Shown here one piece after another: positions 1 to 7,289 of a stretch of 8,510 bases of DNA (its first letter is position 1; each line of letters starts with the position of its first letter). The notes beneath the pieces were generated by a model. It was not told the origin of the DNA, ran no database searches, and saw only the letters and a program-made list of their open reading frames with translations. The DNA lies in assembly GCA_009705235.1 (NCBI GenBank), contig WLCR01000039.1, positions 1 to 8,510 on the forward strand, in the 5' to 3' direction. The position numbers were made by a program, and so were the translations under genes. Origin of the DNA: Actinomycetota bacterium. GTDB taxonomy: Bacteria > Actinomycetota > Actinomycetes > Nanopelagicales > Nanopelagicaceae.

Positions 1-288
1 ATGTCACCTGGTGAGCGATACGGCAAGGTCTATCAAATAAATTATCTCCGCTGCGTTTTCTGTGGGTTATGTATTGAAGCATGTCCTACTCGTGCGTTGA
101 CAATGACAAATGAGTACGAACTAGCAGATGACACTCGTGCAAAATTAATCTTTGAAAAGCAGGACTTGTTAGCACCGCTTCGCCAAGGAATGTTGATGCC
201 TCCGCACCCAATGTATCCAGAGATGAATGACACCAATTATTACAACGGTGATGTTAAGCATTCTCATCCTTCGCAGGAGGCAAAGTAA
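1..288 (+). CDS. nuoI: NADH-quinone oxidoreductase subunit I, C-terminal part (5' end outside window)
   Basis: Peripheral-arm subunit of complex I, a ferredoxin-like protein with two [4Fe-4S] clusters (N6a and N6b) that relay electrons toward the quinone site. The visible 95 residues hold the second cluster-binding motif, [12 protein letters not shown], with cysteines at local residues 18, 21, 24 and 28. It is followed by the family-typical [14 protein letters not shown] and a hydrophilic tail. The first CxxCxxCxxxCP motif expected of NuoI is absent because it lies upstream of base 1. The ATG at position 1 is most likely an internal methionine: in relatives the stretch SPGERYG sits mid-protein, and full NuoI is roughly 160-210 residues. 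The stop TAA (286-288) directly abuts the nuoJ start, and the last codons contain the nuoJ Shine-Dalgarno sequence. Identity is very secure; only the start is unknown. Confidence 0.96.
   Translation: MSPGERYGKVYQINYLRCVFCGLCIEACPTRALTMTNEYELADDTRAKLIFEKQDLLAPLRQGMLMPPHPMYPEMNDTNYYNGDVKHSHPSQEAK
275..280 (+). promoter_or_regulatory. Ribosome binding site for nuoJ (AGGAGG)
   Basis: A perfect AGGAGG lies inside the last codons of nuoI, eight bases before the GTG at 289. It supports that GTG as the nuoJ start over the in-frame ATG at 340, which has no such sequence in front of it. Confidence 0.85.
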
Positions 289-1080
289 GTGTTGCAATTA
301 GCTCTCGAGGTCGGACAGACCGCTAAACCAGAAGCAGTGATGTTCTGGATTCTTGGTCCGCTTGCTGTTGTCGCATCACTTGCAATGCTGCTGGTTAAGA
401 AGGCGGTTCATTCTGCAATCTTGATGGCTTTTGTCATGGTCATTTTGGCAATTTTCTATATCGCACAAGATGCAGCCTTCCTAGGAATCGTCCAGATTGT
501 TGTTTACACCGGTGCAGTAATGATGCTCTTCCTGTTTATTTTGATGTTGGTTGGTGTTGATTCATCAGATTCATTAACCGAAACAATTCGTGGCCTACGC
601 CCGATAGCGATTACAGCTGCGGTCGGTTTTGGTGGCTTAATGGTTTCACTATTAGGTCAAGCAACTATTGGTCGTAGCGCTGTTGGTTTGTCTGGCGCAA
701 ATGCCGAAGGAAATGTTCAAGGAATAGCAAAACTCTTGTTCAGTACTTATGTCTGGCCCTTTGAAGTTGTTTCCGCTCTTTTGATCACAGCAGCTCTTGG
801 AGCAATGGTTTTAGCCCATCATCAACGTACTACTACTCGACCAACTCAAAGACAGCTTTCTATCGATCGCTTCCGTGGTGATTCTCTGGGAACTGCCGCT
901 GGCCTGCCAGGCCCAGGTGTTTACGCTCGTCATAACGCGGTTGATGTTCCTGCCCTGCTTCCAGATGGAACACCGGCAGCAGCTTCAATAAATGCAAGCC
1001 TAGAAGCGCGTGGAGACATGTTGGATTACAAGAAGTTTGAACTTAGCGAAATTAATACCAAGGTTGAGGAGGAGAAGTAA
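289..1080 (+). CDS. nuoJ: NADH-quinone oxidoreductase subunit J (membrane arm)
   Basis: Membrane subunit of complex I (ND6 homologue), near the junction of the peripheral arm and the proton-pumping arm. Five hydrophobic segments are visible at about residues 18-36, 40-60, 63-89, 104-124 and 155-176. The third contains GIVQIVVYTGAVMMLFLF, the most conserved NuoJ signature and the helix known for a pi-bulge involved in coupling. From about residue 178 to 263 there is a hydrophilic tail containing PGPGVYARHNAVD and ALLPDGTP (about 207-229). From memory this resembles the tail of high-GC actinobacterial NuoJ; E. coli NuoJ is shorter and lacks it. The start is GTG at 289, set by a perfect Shine-Dalgarno sequence eight bases upstream and by an N-terminal lead-in like that of actinobacterial homologues. 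There is no gap to nuoI or nuoK, and all three share one reading frame. Confidence 0.96.
   Translation: MLQLALEVGQTAKPEAVMFWILGPLAVVASLAMLLVKKAVHSAILMAFVMVILAIFYIAQDAAFLGIVQIVVYTGAVMMLFLFILMLVGVDSSDSLTETIRGLRPIAITAAVGFGGLMVSLLGQATIGRSAVGLSGANAEGNVQGIAKLLFSTYVWPFEVVSALLITAALGAMVLAHHQRTTTRPTQRQLSIDRFRGDSLGTAAGLPGPGVYARHNAVDVPALLPDGTPAAASINASLEARGDMLDYKKFELSEINTKVEEEK
1067..1072 (+). promoter_or_regulatory. Ribosome binding site for nuoK (AGGAGG)
   Basis: AGGAGG sits within the last codons of nuoJ, eight bases before the ATG at 1081. This is the same spacing as at the nuoI/nuoJ junction. The codons used here encode the Glu-rich end of NuoJ, so its C-terminal sequence may be partly dictated by this site. 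Confidence 0.85.
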
Positions 1081-1380
1081 ATGGACGCATCTAATTACCT
1101 CTACATCTCAGCACTGCTCTTTACTATCGGAGCAGTTGGTGTTGTTGTTCGCCGTAACGCAATAGTTGTTTTCATGTGTATTGAATTAATGCTCAACGCT
1201 GCGAACCTTTCATTCGTAACATTTTCACGAATCAACGGCGATCTGAATGGTCAGATTATGGCCTTCTTCACGATGGTTGTTGCCGCGTGCGAAGTAGTAG
1301 TTGGTTTAGCAATTATTGTCACCATCTATCGTTCCCGCCGTTCAGCATCTGTTGACGATGCTAGTTTGTTGAAGCGATAA
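1081..1380 (+). CDS. nuoK: NADH-quinone oxidoreductase subunit K (membrane arm)
   Basis: Small membrane subunit of complex I (ND4L homologue), part of the chain of buried charged residues linking the quinone site to the proton channels. The protein is 99 residues, the usual NuoK length, with three membrane segments at about 5-23, 28-49 and 59-83. The two conserved membrane glutamates are present: E35 in [13 protein letters not shown] and E71 in [13 protein letters not shown]. They match E. coli E36 and E72. The C-terminal end [16 protein letters not shown] is basic and polar, typical of a cytoplasmic tail. The ATG follows the nuoJ stop with no intervening base and has a strong Shine-Dalgarno sequence. 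It is separated from nuoL by two bases, the only non-coding bases in the window. Confidence 0.97.
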   Translation: MDASNYLYISALLFTIGAVGVVVRRNAIVVFMCIELMLNAANLSFVTFSRINGDLNGQIMAFFTMVVAACEVVVGLAIIVTIYRSRRSASVDDASLLKR

Positions 1381-1382
1381 CG

Positions 1383-3275
1383 ATGAATACTTCACAAAGC
1401 CTTGTGTACTTAATTGCATTGCCATTGGCAGGAGCAGCACTGCTTCTTCTTGGCGGACGACGTACCGACAAATGGGGACATTTATTAGCAACTGCACTTT
1501 CCGCTTCTTCATTTGGGGTCGGCCTTTACCAACTTTCACAGATGCTTGGACGCTCAACTGAGGCTCGTCCCGTATCTCAAAAACTCTTTGAGTGGATAAA
1601 TGTTGGGACATTCAACGTAGATGCTGGTCTGTTGTTGGATCAGCTCTCAATTTGTTTTGTTTTGCTAATTACCGGCGTCGGAACTTTGATTCATGTTTAT
1701 TCCATTTCTTATATGTCGCATGATCATGATCGCCGCAGATTCTTTGCTTTCCTAAATCTATTCATTGCAGCCATGTTGCTGTTGGTTTTGGGAGATAGTT
1801 ACCTGAGCCTTTATGTTGGTTGGGAAGGCGTAGGTCTTGCTTCTTATCTATTGATTGGTTTCTGGAATCAAAAGCCTGCTTATGCAACCGCATCTAAAAA
1901 GGCATTTGTGATGAACCGTGTTGGTGACATGGGATTGTCATTTGCCATCATGATTGCTTTTGCAACCATGGGCACTGTTTCATTTGCCGGTGTGGCAGAG
2001 CAGGTAGAAAACACATCAGAGGCAGCGCTAACAGGCATGGGAATCATGTTGTTGATTGCGGCGGCTGGAAAATCAGCGCAATTCCCATTGCAGGCATGGC
2101 TTGGTGATGCAATGGCAGGTCCAACTCCTGTGTCAGCGTTGATCCACGCAGCAACAATGGTTACGGCGGGCGTCTATTTAATTACACGTTCTAACTTTGT
2201 ATTTGATGCAGCTCCAACCGCGCAATTATTGGTTGTCATCGTCGGTGCCATCACATTGATGTTTGGTGCACTCATTGGTACTGCAAAAGATGACATTAAA
2301 AAAGCACTTGCAGCTTCAACAATGTCTCAAATTGGCTACATGATTCTTGCAGCAGGATTAGGTCCAGTTGGTTATGCATTTGCAATCATGCACCTGTTGA
2401 CGCATGGTTTCTTTAAGGCTGGAATGTTCCTTGGTGCAGGATCTGTTATGCACGGAATGAATGATGAAGTAAATATGCGCAAGTACGGCGCGCTTCGTAA
2501 ATTCATGCCAATTACATTTGCAACATTTGGTCTTGGGTATCTAGCAATTCTCGGTGTTCCACCGTTTGCTGGTTTTTATTCAAAAGACATGATTATTGAA
2601 ACTGCGTTTAATGCTGGGGGAGTAAAGGGAATTATTCTTGGAAGCGTTACTTTGTTAGGTGCAGGTATCACCGCTTTCTATATGACTCGTGTAATGATTC
2701 TTACATTTACCGGCACCAAGCGTTGGGATGAAGATGCACATCCGCATGAGTCCCCATGGTTAATGTGGTTGCCCATGGCAGTACTTGCAATCGGGTCAGT
2801 GACATCAGGATTCCTACTTTCCCGTGGTGATGCACTCGTTAACTGGCTGCATCCATTATTTGAGCATCATGAAGAGCACGAGCATCATTTGCTGGAACCA
2901 ATAGTTGTATCAGGACTTGCCTTAACAATGGTTGCAATTGGTGTTGCAATCGCCTTTGTTAAGTACTCACGTCAAGAAGTGGCCAATATTGCCCCAGAAA
3001 ATGTCTCAGTCTTCACAAAGATTGCACGTCAAGATTTGATGCAGGACCGATTCAACGAAGCGGTCTTTATGCGTCCAGGTCAGGCGCTAACAACAACTTT
3101 GGGTGCAACCGATGAAGCTGTTATTGACGGTACGGTTCGTGGCGTTGGCCAGCTGGCAATGAGTTCAGGTTCAGCCCTTCGAGGCCTGCAAAATGGTTTT
3201 GTTCGTAGCTATGCAGCTTTGATTTTGGTCGGTGCAGTTGCACTAATTGCAGCAATTTGGGTGGTGGTTCAATAA
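1383..3275 (+). CDS. nuoL: NADH-quinone oxidoreductase subunit L (antiporter-like proton channel)
   Basis: Distal antiporter-like subunit of complex I (ND5 homologue; Mrp antiporter family), which translocates protons across the membrane. At 630 residues it has normal NuoL length. Key residues are all present: E148 in [13 protein letters not shown]182 in NRVGDMG, K230 in [16 protein letters not shown]255 in [11 protein letters not shown]337, H341 and K345 in [12 protein letters not shown], and K401-D402 in FYSKDM. These match E. coli E144, D178, K229, H254, H334, H338, K342 and K399-D400. After the core, about residues 540-600 would form the long lateral helix along the membrane arm, ending in a last membrane segment at about 609-628. 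A His/Glu-rich loop lies at 490-502. The ATG at 1383 has only a weak GAAG upstream (1371-1374); a TAG at 1362-1364 in this frame, with no usual start codon after it, excludes a longer protein. The stop overlaps the nuoM start by one base. Confidence 0.98.
   Translation: MNTSQSLVYLIALPLAGAALLLLGGRRTDKWGHLLATALSASSFGVGLYQLSQMLGRSTEARPVSQKLFEWINVGTFNVDAGLLLDQLSICFVLLITGVGTLIHVYSISYMSHDHDRRRFFAFLNLFIAAMLLLVLGDSYLSLYVGWEGVGLASYLLIGFWNQKPAYATASKKAFVMNRVGDMGLSFAIMIAFATMGTVSFAGVAEQVENTSEAALTGMGIMLLIAAAGKSAQFPLQAWLGDAMAGPTPVSALIHAATMVTAGVYLITRSNFVFDAAPTAQLLVVIVGAITLMFGALIGTAKDDIKKALAASTMSQIGYMILAAGLGPVGYAFAIMHLLTHGFFKAGMFLGAGSVMHGMNDEVNMRKYGALRKFMPITFATFGLGYLAILGVPPFAGFYSKDMIIETAFNAGGVKGIILGSVTLLGAGITAFYMTRVMILTFTGTKRWDEDAHPHESPWLMWLPMAVLAIGSVTSGFLLSRGDALVNWLHPLFEHHEEHEHHLLEPIVVSGLALTMVAIGVAIAFVKYSRQEVANIAPENVSVFTKIARQDLMQDRFNEAVFMRPGQALTTTLGATDEAVIDGTVRGVGQLAMSSGSALRGLQNGFVRSYAALILVGAVALIAAIWVVVQ
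3259..3267 (+). promoter_or_regulatory. Possible ribosome binding site for nuoM (G-rich, GGGTGGTGG)
   Basis: A G-rich stretch at the end of nuoL lies seven bases before the ATG at 3275. It is an imperfect Shine-Dalgarno sequence, but it supports that ATG over the in-frame TTG at 3257, which would add six residues (MGGGSI) with no hydrophobic or family-typical content. Confidence 0.45.
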
Positions 3276-4783
3276 TGAAGTGGTTAACACTATTAATGCT
3301 TTTGCCATTAGCCGGTGCTGCAGTTATTGCGGTTCTTCCTAAAGGAAACGAGAAGGCAGCTAAGCAATCAGCACTTGTCACAACCCTTGTGGTCATGACA
3401 GCAACAATTGCAATGGCTGTTGGATTCCAACGCGACAATGTCGATCTGCAATTTGTAGAGAAGTATTCATGGATTCCAAGTTTTGGAATCAATTACGCAT
3501 TAGGTGTTGACGCAATTGCACTAGTTCTCATTTTGATGTCAACAATCTTGGCACCAGTCGTTGTCCTTGCTGGTTGGAATGAAGCGCATGGTGGTCGCTG
3601 GAGTGTTAAGACTTTCTACATCCTTATTCTTGTACTAGAAACAATGATGATTGGTGTCTTTGCTGCAACAGATGTTTTCTTGTTCTATGTGATCTTCGAA
3701 GCGATGCTGATTCCGGTGTACTTCCTCATCGGAGGTTACGGTTCTGGTGAACGTTCAGCCGCAGCAGTTAAGTTTTTGATTTATAGCCTTGTTGGTGGAT
3801 TGTTGATGCTCGCTTCAATTATCGCTCTGTATGTAATGTCAGGCGCACAGGGCGGGCACACCTTTGATATTAATAAATTGTCACAATTACAGATGTCATC
3901 GATGACCCAAAATCTCTTGTTCTTAGGGTTCTTTATCGCATTTGCGATTAAGGCCCCGGTGTGGCCATTCCACACCTGGCTGCCAGATGCTGCGCAATCT
4001 GCGACACCAGGAACTTCTGTTCTACTACTTGGCGTTCTGGACAAGGTTGGCACATTCGGAATGATCCGTTATTGCCTAACTTTGTTCCCAGAAGCGAGCA
4101 AGACTTTTACACCCGTGATTTTAATTCTTGCCGTTATTTCAATTGTTTATGGTGCATTCCTAGCTATTAGTGCAAAGGACATTAAGCGTCTAATCGCATA
4201 TACATCGATTTCACACTTTGGTTTCATCACAATGGGAATCTTCGCGATGACGAGCCAAGGCCAAAGCGGGGCGATTTTGTATATGTTTAACCATGGTTTC
4301 TCAACGGCAGCTCTGTTCTTGGTCGCTGGTTGGATGATTTCACGCAGAGGTTCATCAACAATTGCTGACTTTGGTGGTCTACAACGTGTGGCGCCAGTAT
4401 TGGCGTGGACATTCTTCTTAGCAGGTCTGTCCTCTCTAGCACTTCCTGGTCTCTCAAGTTTCGTGAGCGAATTCTTAGTTCTGGTTGGAACATTTACCCG
4501 TTACCCAGTGCATGCAATCATCGCAACCTTTGGAATAGTTCTGGCTGCTTTATACATTTTGATTCCGGTACAAAAAGCGTTGCATGGTCCAACTACACCA
4601 GGCAATGAGAATCTCAAAGATCTTAATCTTCGAGAAAAGTTAGCAATTGCACCAGTTATTGCCATCATTGTTGTGTTGGGTTTCTATCCATCACCGCTCT
4701 TGAAGGTAATCAACCCAGCGGCAACACATGTGATCTCACAAATGGGATTTACAGATCCTGCACCAACTAATGGGGGCAAGTAA
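3275..4783 (+). CDS. nuoM: NADH-quinone oxidoreductase subunit M (antiporter-like proton channel)
   Basis: Middle antiporter-like subunit of complex I (ND4 homologue), a proton channel of the membrane arm. It is 502 residues from the ATG at 3275, the usual NuoM size, with about 14 hydrophobic segments. Functional residues in this numbering: E142 in IFEAMLIPVYFLIGG, K226 in FAIKAPVWPFHTWLPDA, K257 in LLGVLDKVGTFGMIR, H314 in SISHFGF, H340 in MFNHGFSTAALF and E399 in SFVSEFLVL. They correspond to E. coli E144, K234, K265, H322, H348 and E407. The LDKVGTFGMIR version of the fourth motif is typical of actinobacteria. A TTG at 3257 could extend the protein by six residues, but the ATG in a TAATG overlap with the nuoL stop is preferred. 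The stop overlaps the nuoN ATG in the same way, so the L-M-N block is probably translationally coupled. Confidence 0.97.
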   Translation: MKWLTLLMLLPLAGAAVIAVLPKGNEKAAKQSALVTTLVVMTATIAMAVGFQRDNVDLQFVEKYSWIPSFGINYALGVDAIALVLILMSTILAPVVVLAGWNEAHGGRWSVKTFYILILVLETMMIGVFAATDVFLFYVIFEAMLIPVYFLIGGYGSGERSAAAVKFLIYSLVGGLLMLASIIALYVMSGAQGGHTFDINKLSQLQMSSMTQNLLFLGFFIAFAIKAPVWPFHTWLPDAAQSATPGTSVLLLGVLDKVGTFGMIRYCLTLFPEASKTFTPVILILAVISIVYGAFLAISAKDIKRLIAYTSISHFGFITMGIFAMTSQGQSGAILYMFNHGFSTAALFLVAGWMISRRGSSTIADFGGLQRVAPVLAWTFFLAGLSSLALPGLSSFVSEFLVLVGTFTRYPVHAIIATFGIVLAALYILIPVQKALHGPTTPGNENLKDLNLREKLAIAPVIAIIVVLGFYPSPLLKVINPAATHVISQMGFTDPAPTNGGK

Positions 4784-6300
4784 TGTCATTTACAGCGCCA
4801 GTTCTTTCATACTCACTTCTTTCACCGATGCTAATACTTCTTGGTGGAGCGCTGATTGGTGTATTAGTTGAAGCTTTTGTATCCAAGGCGTTGCGTCCTG
4901 CGGTGCAGTTGACGCTAACGCTAGGAACATTACTTCTTGCTGTGATGCAGCTCTGGCGAATCCGGGGTCAGCAATCTCTTACAGCGGCAGTAGGCACAAT
5001 TGTTTTTGACGGGCCAGCATTTTTACTACAAGCATCAATTCTAATTATTGCCATAATCTCAGTCTTTTTAATTGCTGACACAGAACACTTTGCCGCACTA
5101 CCTGCAGCGCTGCCAGGATCTGAAGAAGAACGCCAAGCGGTTCAATCTGGTAACCAAATAACTGAGGTCTATCCACTTACTTTATTTGCTGTAGCCGGAA
5201 TGGTCATGTTCCCGGTTGCCAATGATTTGATAACTTTGTTTGTTGCATTAGAAATGTTGTCCTTGCCGCTGTATTTGATGGCTGGACTTTCACGCCGCCG
5301 ACGTTTGGCGTCACAAGAAGCTGCCCTTAAGTACTTCTTGTTAGGTGCTTTTTCATCAGCATTCTTCCTGTTTGGCGCTGCTTATCTATATGGTTATTCA
5401 GCTTCAATTACTTTTGCCGGTATTCGCGAAGCAATTGTTGGCGGGGGTGGAAATGATGTTCTACTTCTGATTGGTATTGCATTTCTTTCAATTGGCTTGC
5501 TGTTCAAAGTTGGCGCGGTTCCATTTCACTCTTGGTCACCAGATGTGTATCAAGGCGCTCCAACTCCTGTTACAGCATTCATGGCAGCAGCTACAAAAAT
5601 TGCCGCTTTTGGTGCAATGCTTCGAATCTATTACACAGTTTTCGCTAATGCTCAGTGGTCATGGACTCCGGTGTTATCAGGTATCGCTATCGTGACCATG
5701 CTGTTAGGTTCACTTGTTGCAATCGCACAACGTGACGTTAAGCGCATGTTGGCGTATTCTTCAATTGCCCATGCTGGATTCTTATTATCAGGTGTGATCG
5801 CACTTAATAAAGCCGGACTAGATGCAACTATTTTTTACTTATTCGCTTACGGTGTAGCAACTGTTGGTGCATTTGCAGTTGTGACCCTTGTCCGCGATTC
5901 GGCCGGCGAAGTTACAGATCTAAATCGCTGGAAGGGTCTTGGAAAGCGCTCTCCATTTGCAGCCACTTCATTTGCACTTTTCTTGTTAGCTTTTGCTGGC
6001 ATACCTCTTACAAGCGGATTTATTGGAAAGTTTTCTATTTTTTCAGCCGCATATGAAAGTGGAGCTAAAGGTGTAGTAATAGCTGGTGTACTTTCTAGTG
6101 CGATTGCTGCATTTTTTTATATTCGTGTAATTGTTTTGATGTTCTTTACTGATGCAACTGAAGATGGAACAAGTGTTGAGATTCCATCAATTTTGACCCA
6201 GGCTTCAGTTGTTATTGCCGCTGTTGTAACAGTCGCGCTAGGCGTCTACCCAGCACCTTTACTTGATTTCATAACTAATCTCGCAATCTTCATACGCTAA
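4783..6300 (+). CDS. nuoN: NADH-quinone oxidoreductase subunit N (antiporter-like proton channel)
   Basis: Third antiporter-like subunit of complex I (ND2 homologue), closest to NuoK. It has 505 residues and about 14 membrane segments. Conserved residues: E157 in FVALEMLSLPLYLMAG, K183 in QEAALKYFLLGAFSS, K242 in LLFKVGAVPFHSWSPDVYQG, K272 in AAATKIAAFG, H330 in SSIAHAGF and K416 in FIGKFSIF. E157, K183, K242, K272 and K416 match E. coli E133, K158, K217, K247 and K395. Between the third and fourth membrane segments (about 101-128) there is a polar insert with ALPGSEEER, present from memory in actinobacterial NuoN and longer than in E. coli. The start is ATG in TAATG with the nuoM stop, preceded by a run of five Gs (4772-4776) that may act as a weak ribosome binding site. 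The TAA stop overlaps the next gene's ATG by one base. Confidence 0.97.
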   Translation: MSFTAPVLSYSLLSPMLILLGGALIGVLVEAFVSKALRPAVQLTLTLGTLLLAVMQLWRIRGQQSLTAAVGTIVFDGPAFLLQASILIIAIISVFLIADTEHFAALPAALPGSEEERQAVQSGNQITEVYPLTLFAVAGMVMFPVANDLITLFVALEMLSLPLYLMAGLSRRRRLASQEAALKYFLLGAFSSAFFLFGAAYLYGYSASITFAGIREAIVGGGGNDVLLLIGIAFLSIGLLFKVGAVPFHSWSPDVYQGAPTPVTAFMAAATKIAAFGAMLRIYYTVFANAQWSWTPVLSGIAIVTMLLGSLVAIAQRDVKRMLAYSSIAHAGFLLSGVIALNKAGLDATIFYLFAYGVATVGAFAVVTLVRDSAGEVTDLNRWKGLGKRSPFAATSFALFLLAFAGIPLTSGFIGKFSIFSAAYESGAKGVVIAGVLSSAIAAFFYIRVIVLMFFTDATEDGTSVEIPSILTQASVVIAAVVTVALGVYPAPLLDFITNLAIFIR

Positions 6301-7289
6301 TGTCCACCTTTGGCATTCCAAACCTCGCTCCTACATTAGAAGCGCAGTTGATTGGCCAAATGGCCGATGTTGAATCCTTATTGCGTAGCCACACTCGCAG
6401 CGAATACCCATTTGTTGATGAAACCGCGCATCATCTTGTTGCTGCCGGTGGCAAGCGATTACGCCCACTATTAACCCTATTGACCGCCCAATATGGGGAT
6501 CCAACCAGCGATGGAATTATCGCTGCAGCTGTTGCGTGCGAGATTACCCACCTAGCAACCTTGTATCACGATGACGTTATGGATGAAGCACCACTTCGTC
6601 GTGGAGTTGAAAGTGCCAATATGCGCTGGGGAAACACAATCGCAATTCTTACCGGCGATTTTTTGTTTGCGAAATCATCTGATCTGTTAGCAGATCTTGG
6701 CCCCGCCGCCGTTCGTTTACAAGCCCGAACATTTGAACGATTGGTTATTGGTCAGATCATGGAAACACAGGGACCTAACCCAGGCCAGGATCCACTTGAA
6801 CATTACTTAAAAGTTGTAGCTGACAAAACCGGTTCATTGATTTCGGCATCTGCTAGATATGGTGGAATGATTTCTGGAGCACCCGCAGATATCACGGACA
6901 CAGTTACGGTCTTTGGTGAAAAAATTGGTGTTGCATTCCAATTAGCAGATGATGTAATCGATATCGCTAGCGAATCAAATCAGTCTGGAAAGACTCCAGG
7001 CACTGATCTTCGTGAAGGCGTTCCAACTCTTGTTACTTTAAATGTTATGAAGTCAACTGACCCAGCAGATGCCGATCTTAAGCACTTACTGAGTGCACCG
7101 ATTGACAACGAAGCAACCGTCCAACAGGTGTTAGTTGCATTACGCAATCACAAAGCGTTGGATGAATCTCGTGAACAGTTGCATCAAGTTGCAAAGCAAG
7201 CACTTGGGGCACTTGGCCCACTGCCGATCAATGATGCAACTGCTGCGTTGATGTCGTTATGCGACGCTGTTATTGACCGATCTGCTTGA
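6300..7289 (+). CDS. Long-chain trans-polyprenyl diphosphate synthase (probably for the menaquinone side chain)
   Basis: Cytosolic all-trans isoprenyl diphosphate synthase (IspB/HepT/GrcC type), which extends an allylic diphosphate by successive isopentenyl diphosphate condensations. Its 329 residues match the family. Motifs in order: GKRLRP (51-56, isopentenyl diphosphate binding), first Asp-rich motif DDVMD (91-95) followed by RRG, GQIMET (151-156), second Asp-rich motif DDVID (217-221), and GKTPGTDLREG (230-240). The fifth residue before the first motif is Ala86, a small residue where short-chain farnesyl/geranylgeranyl synthases usually carry an aromatic one; this favours a long-chain product such as hepta- to nonaprenyl diphosphate. 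The exact length cannot be read from sequence. Its ATG overlaps the nuoN stop (TAATG) with no visible Shine-Dalgarno sequence, so translation probably depends on nuoN. The context suggests it supplies the tail of menaquinone, the likely electron acceptor of complex I. The 3' end overlaps the convergent rarD by 33 bp. Confidence 0.94.
   Translation: MSTFGIPNLAPTLEAQLIGQMADVESLLRSHTRSEYPFVDETAHHLVAAGGKRLRPLLTLLTAQYGDPTSDGIIAAAVACEITHLATLYHDDVMDEAPLRRGVESANMRWGNTIAILTGDFLFAKSSDLLADLGPAAVRLQARTFERLVIGQIMETQGPNPGQDPLEHYLKVVADKTGSLISASARYGGMISGAPADITDTVTVFGEKIGVAFQLADDVIDIASESNQSGKTPGTDLREGVPTLVTLNVMKSTDPADADLKHLLSAPIDNEATVQQVLVALRNHKALDESREQLHQVAKQALGALGPLPINDATAALMSLCDAVIDRSA

Noticed and set aside
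340..342. ATG as alternative nuoJ start
   Set aside because: It lacks a Shine-Dalgarno sequence and would leave a 51-base gap, while the GTG at 289 has AGGAGG at ideal spacing and gives an N-terminus like that of actinobacterial homologues.
3257..3274. TTG start adding six residues (MGGGSI) to NuoM
   Set aside because: The ATG at 3275 forms the same TAATG overlap as the next two junctions and begins a typical hydrophobic NuoM N-terminus. The TTG remains possible but is less likely.
3121..3492. 123-codon open frame on the - strand across the nuoL/nuoM junction
   Set aside because: It lies wholly antisense to two well-conserved genes, has no family resemblance or ribosome site, and its composition is that of an antisense shadow.
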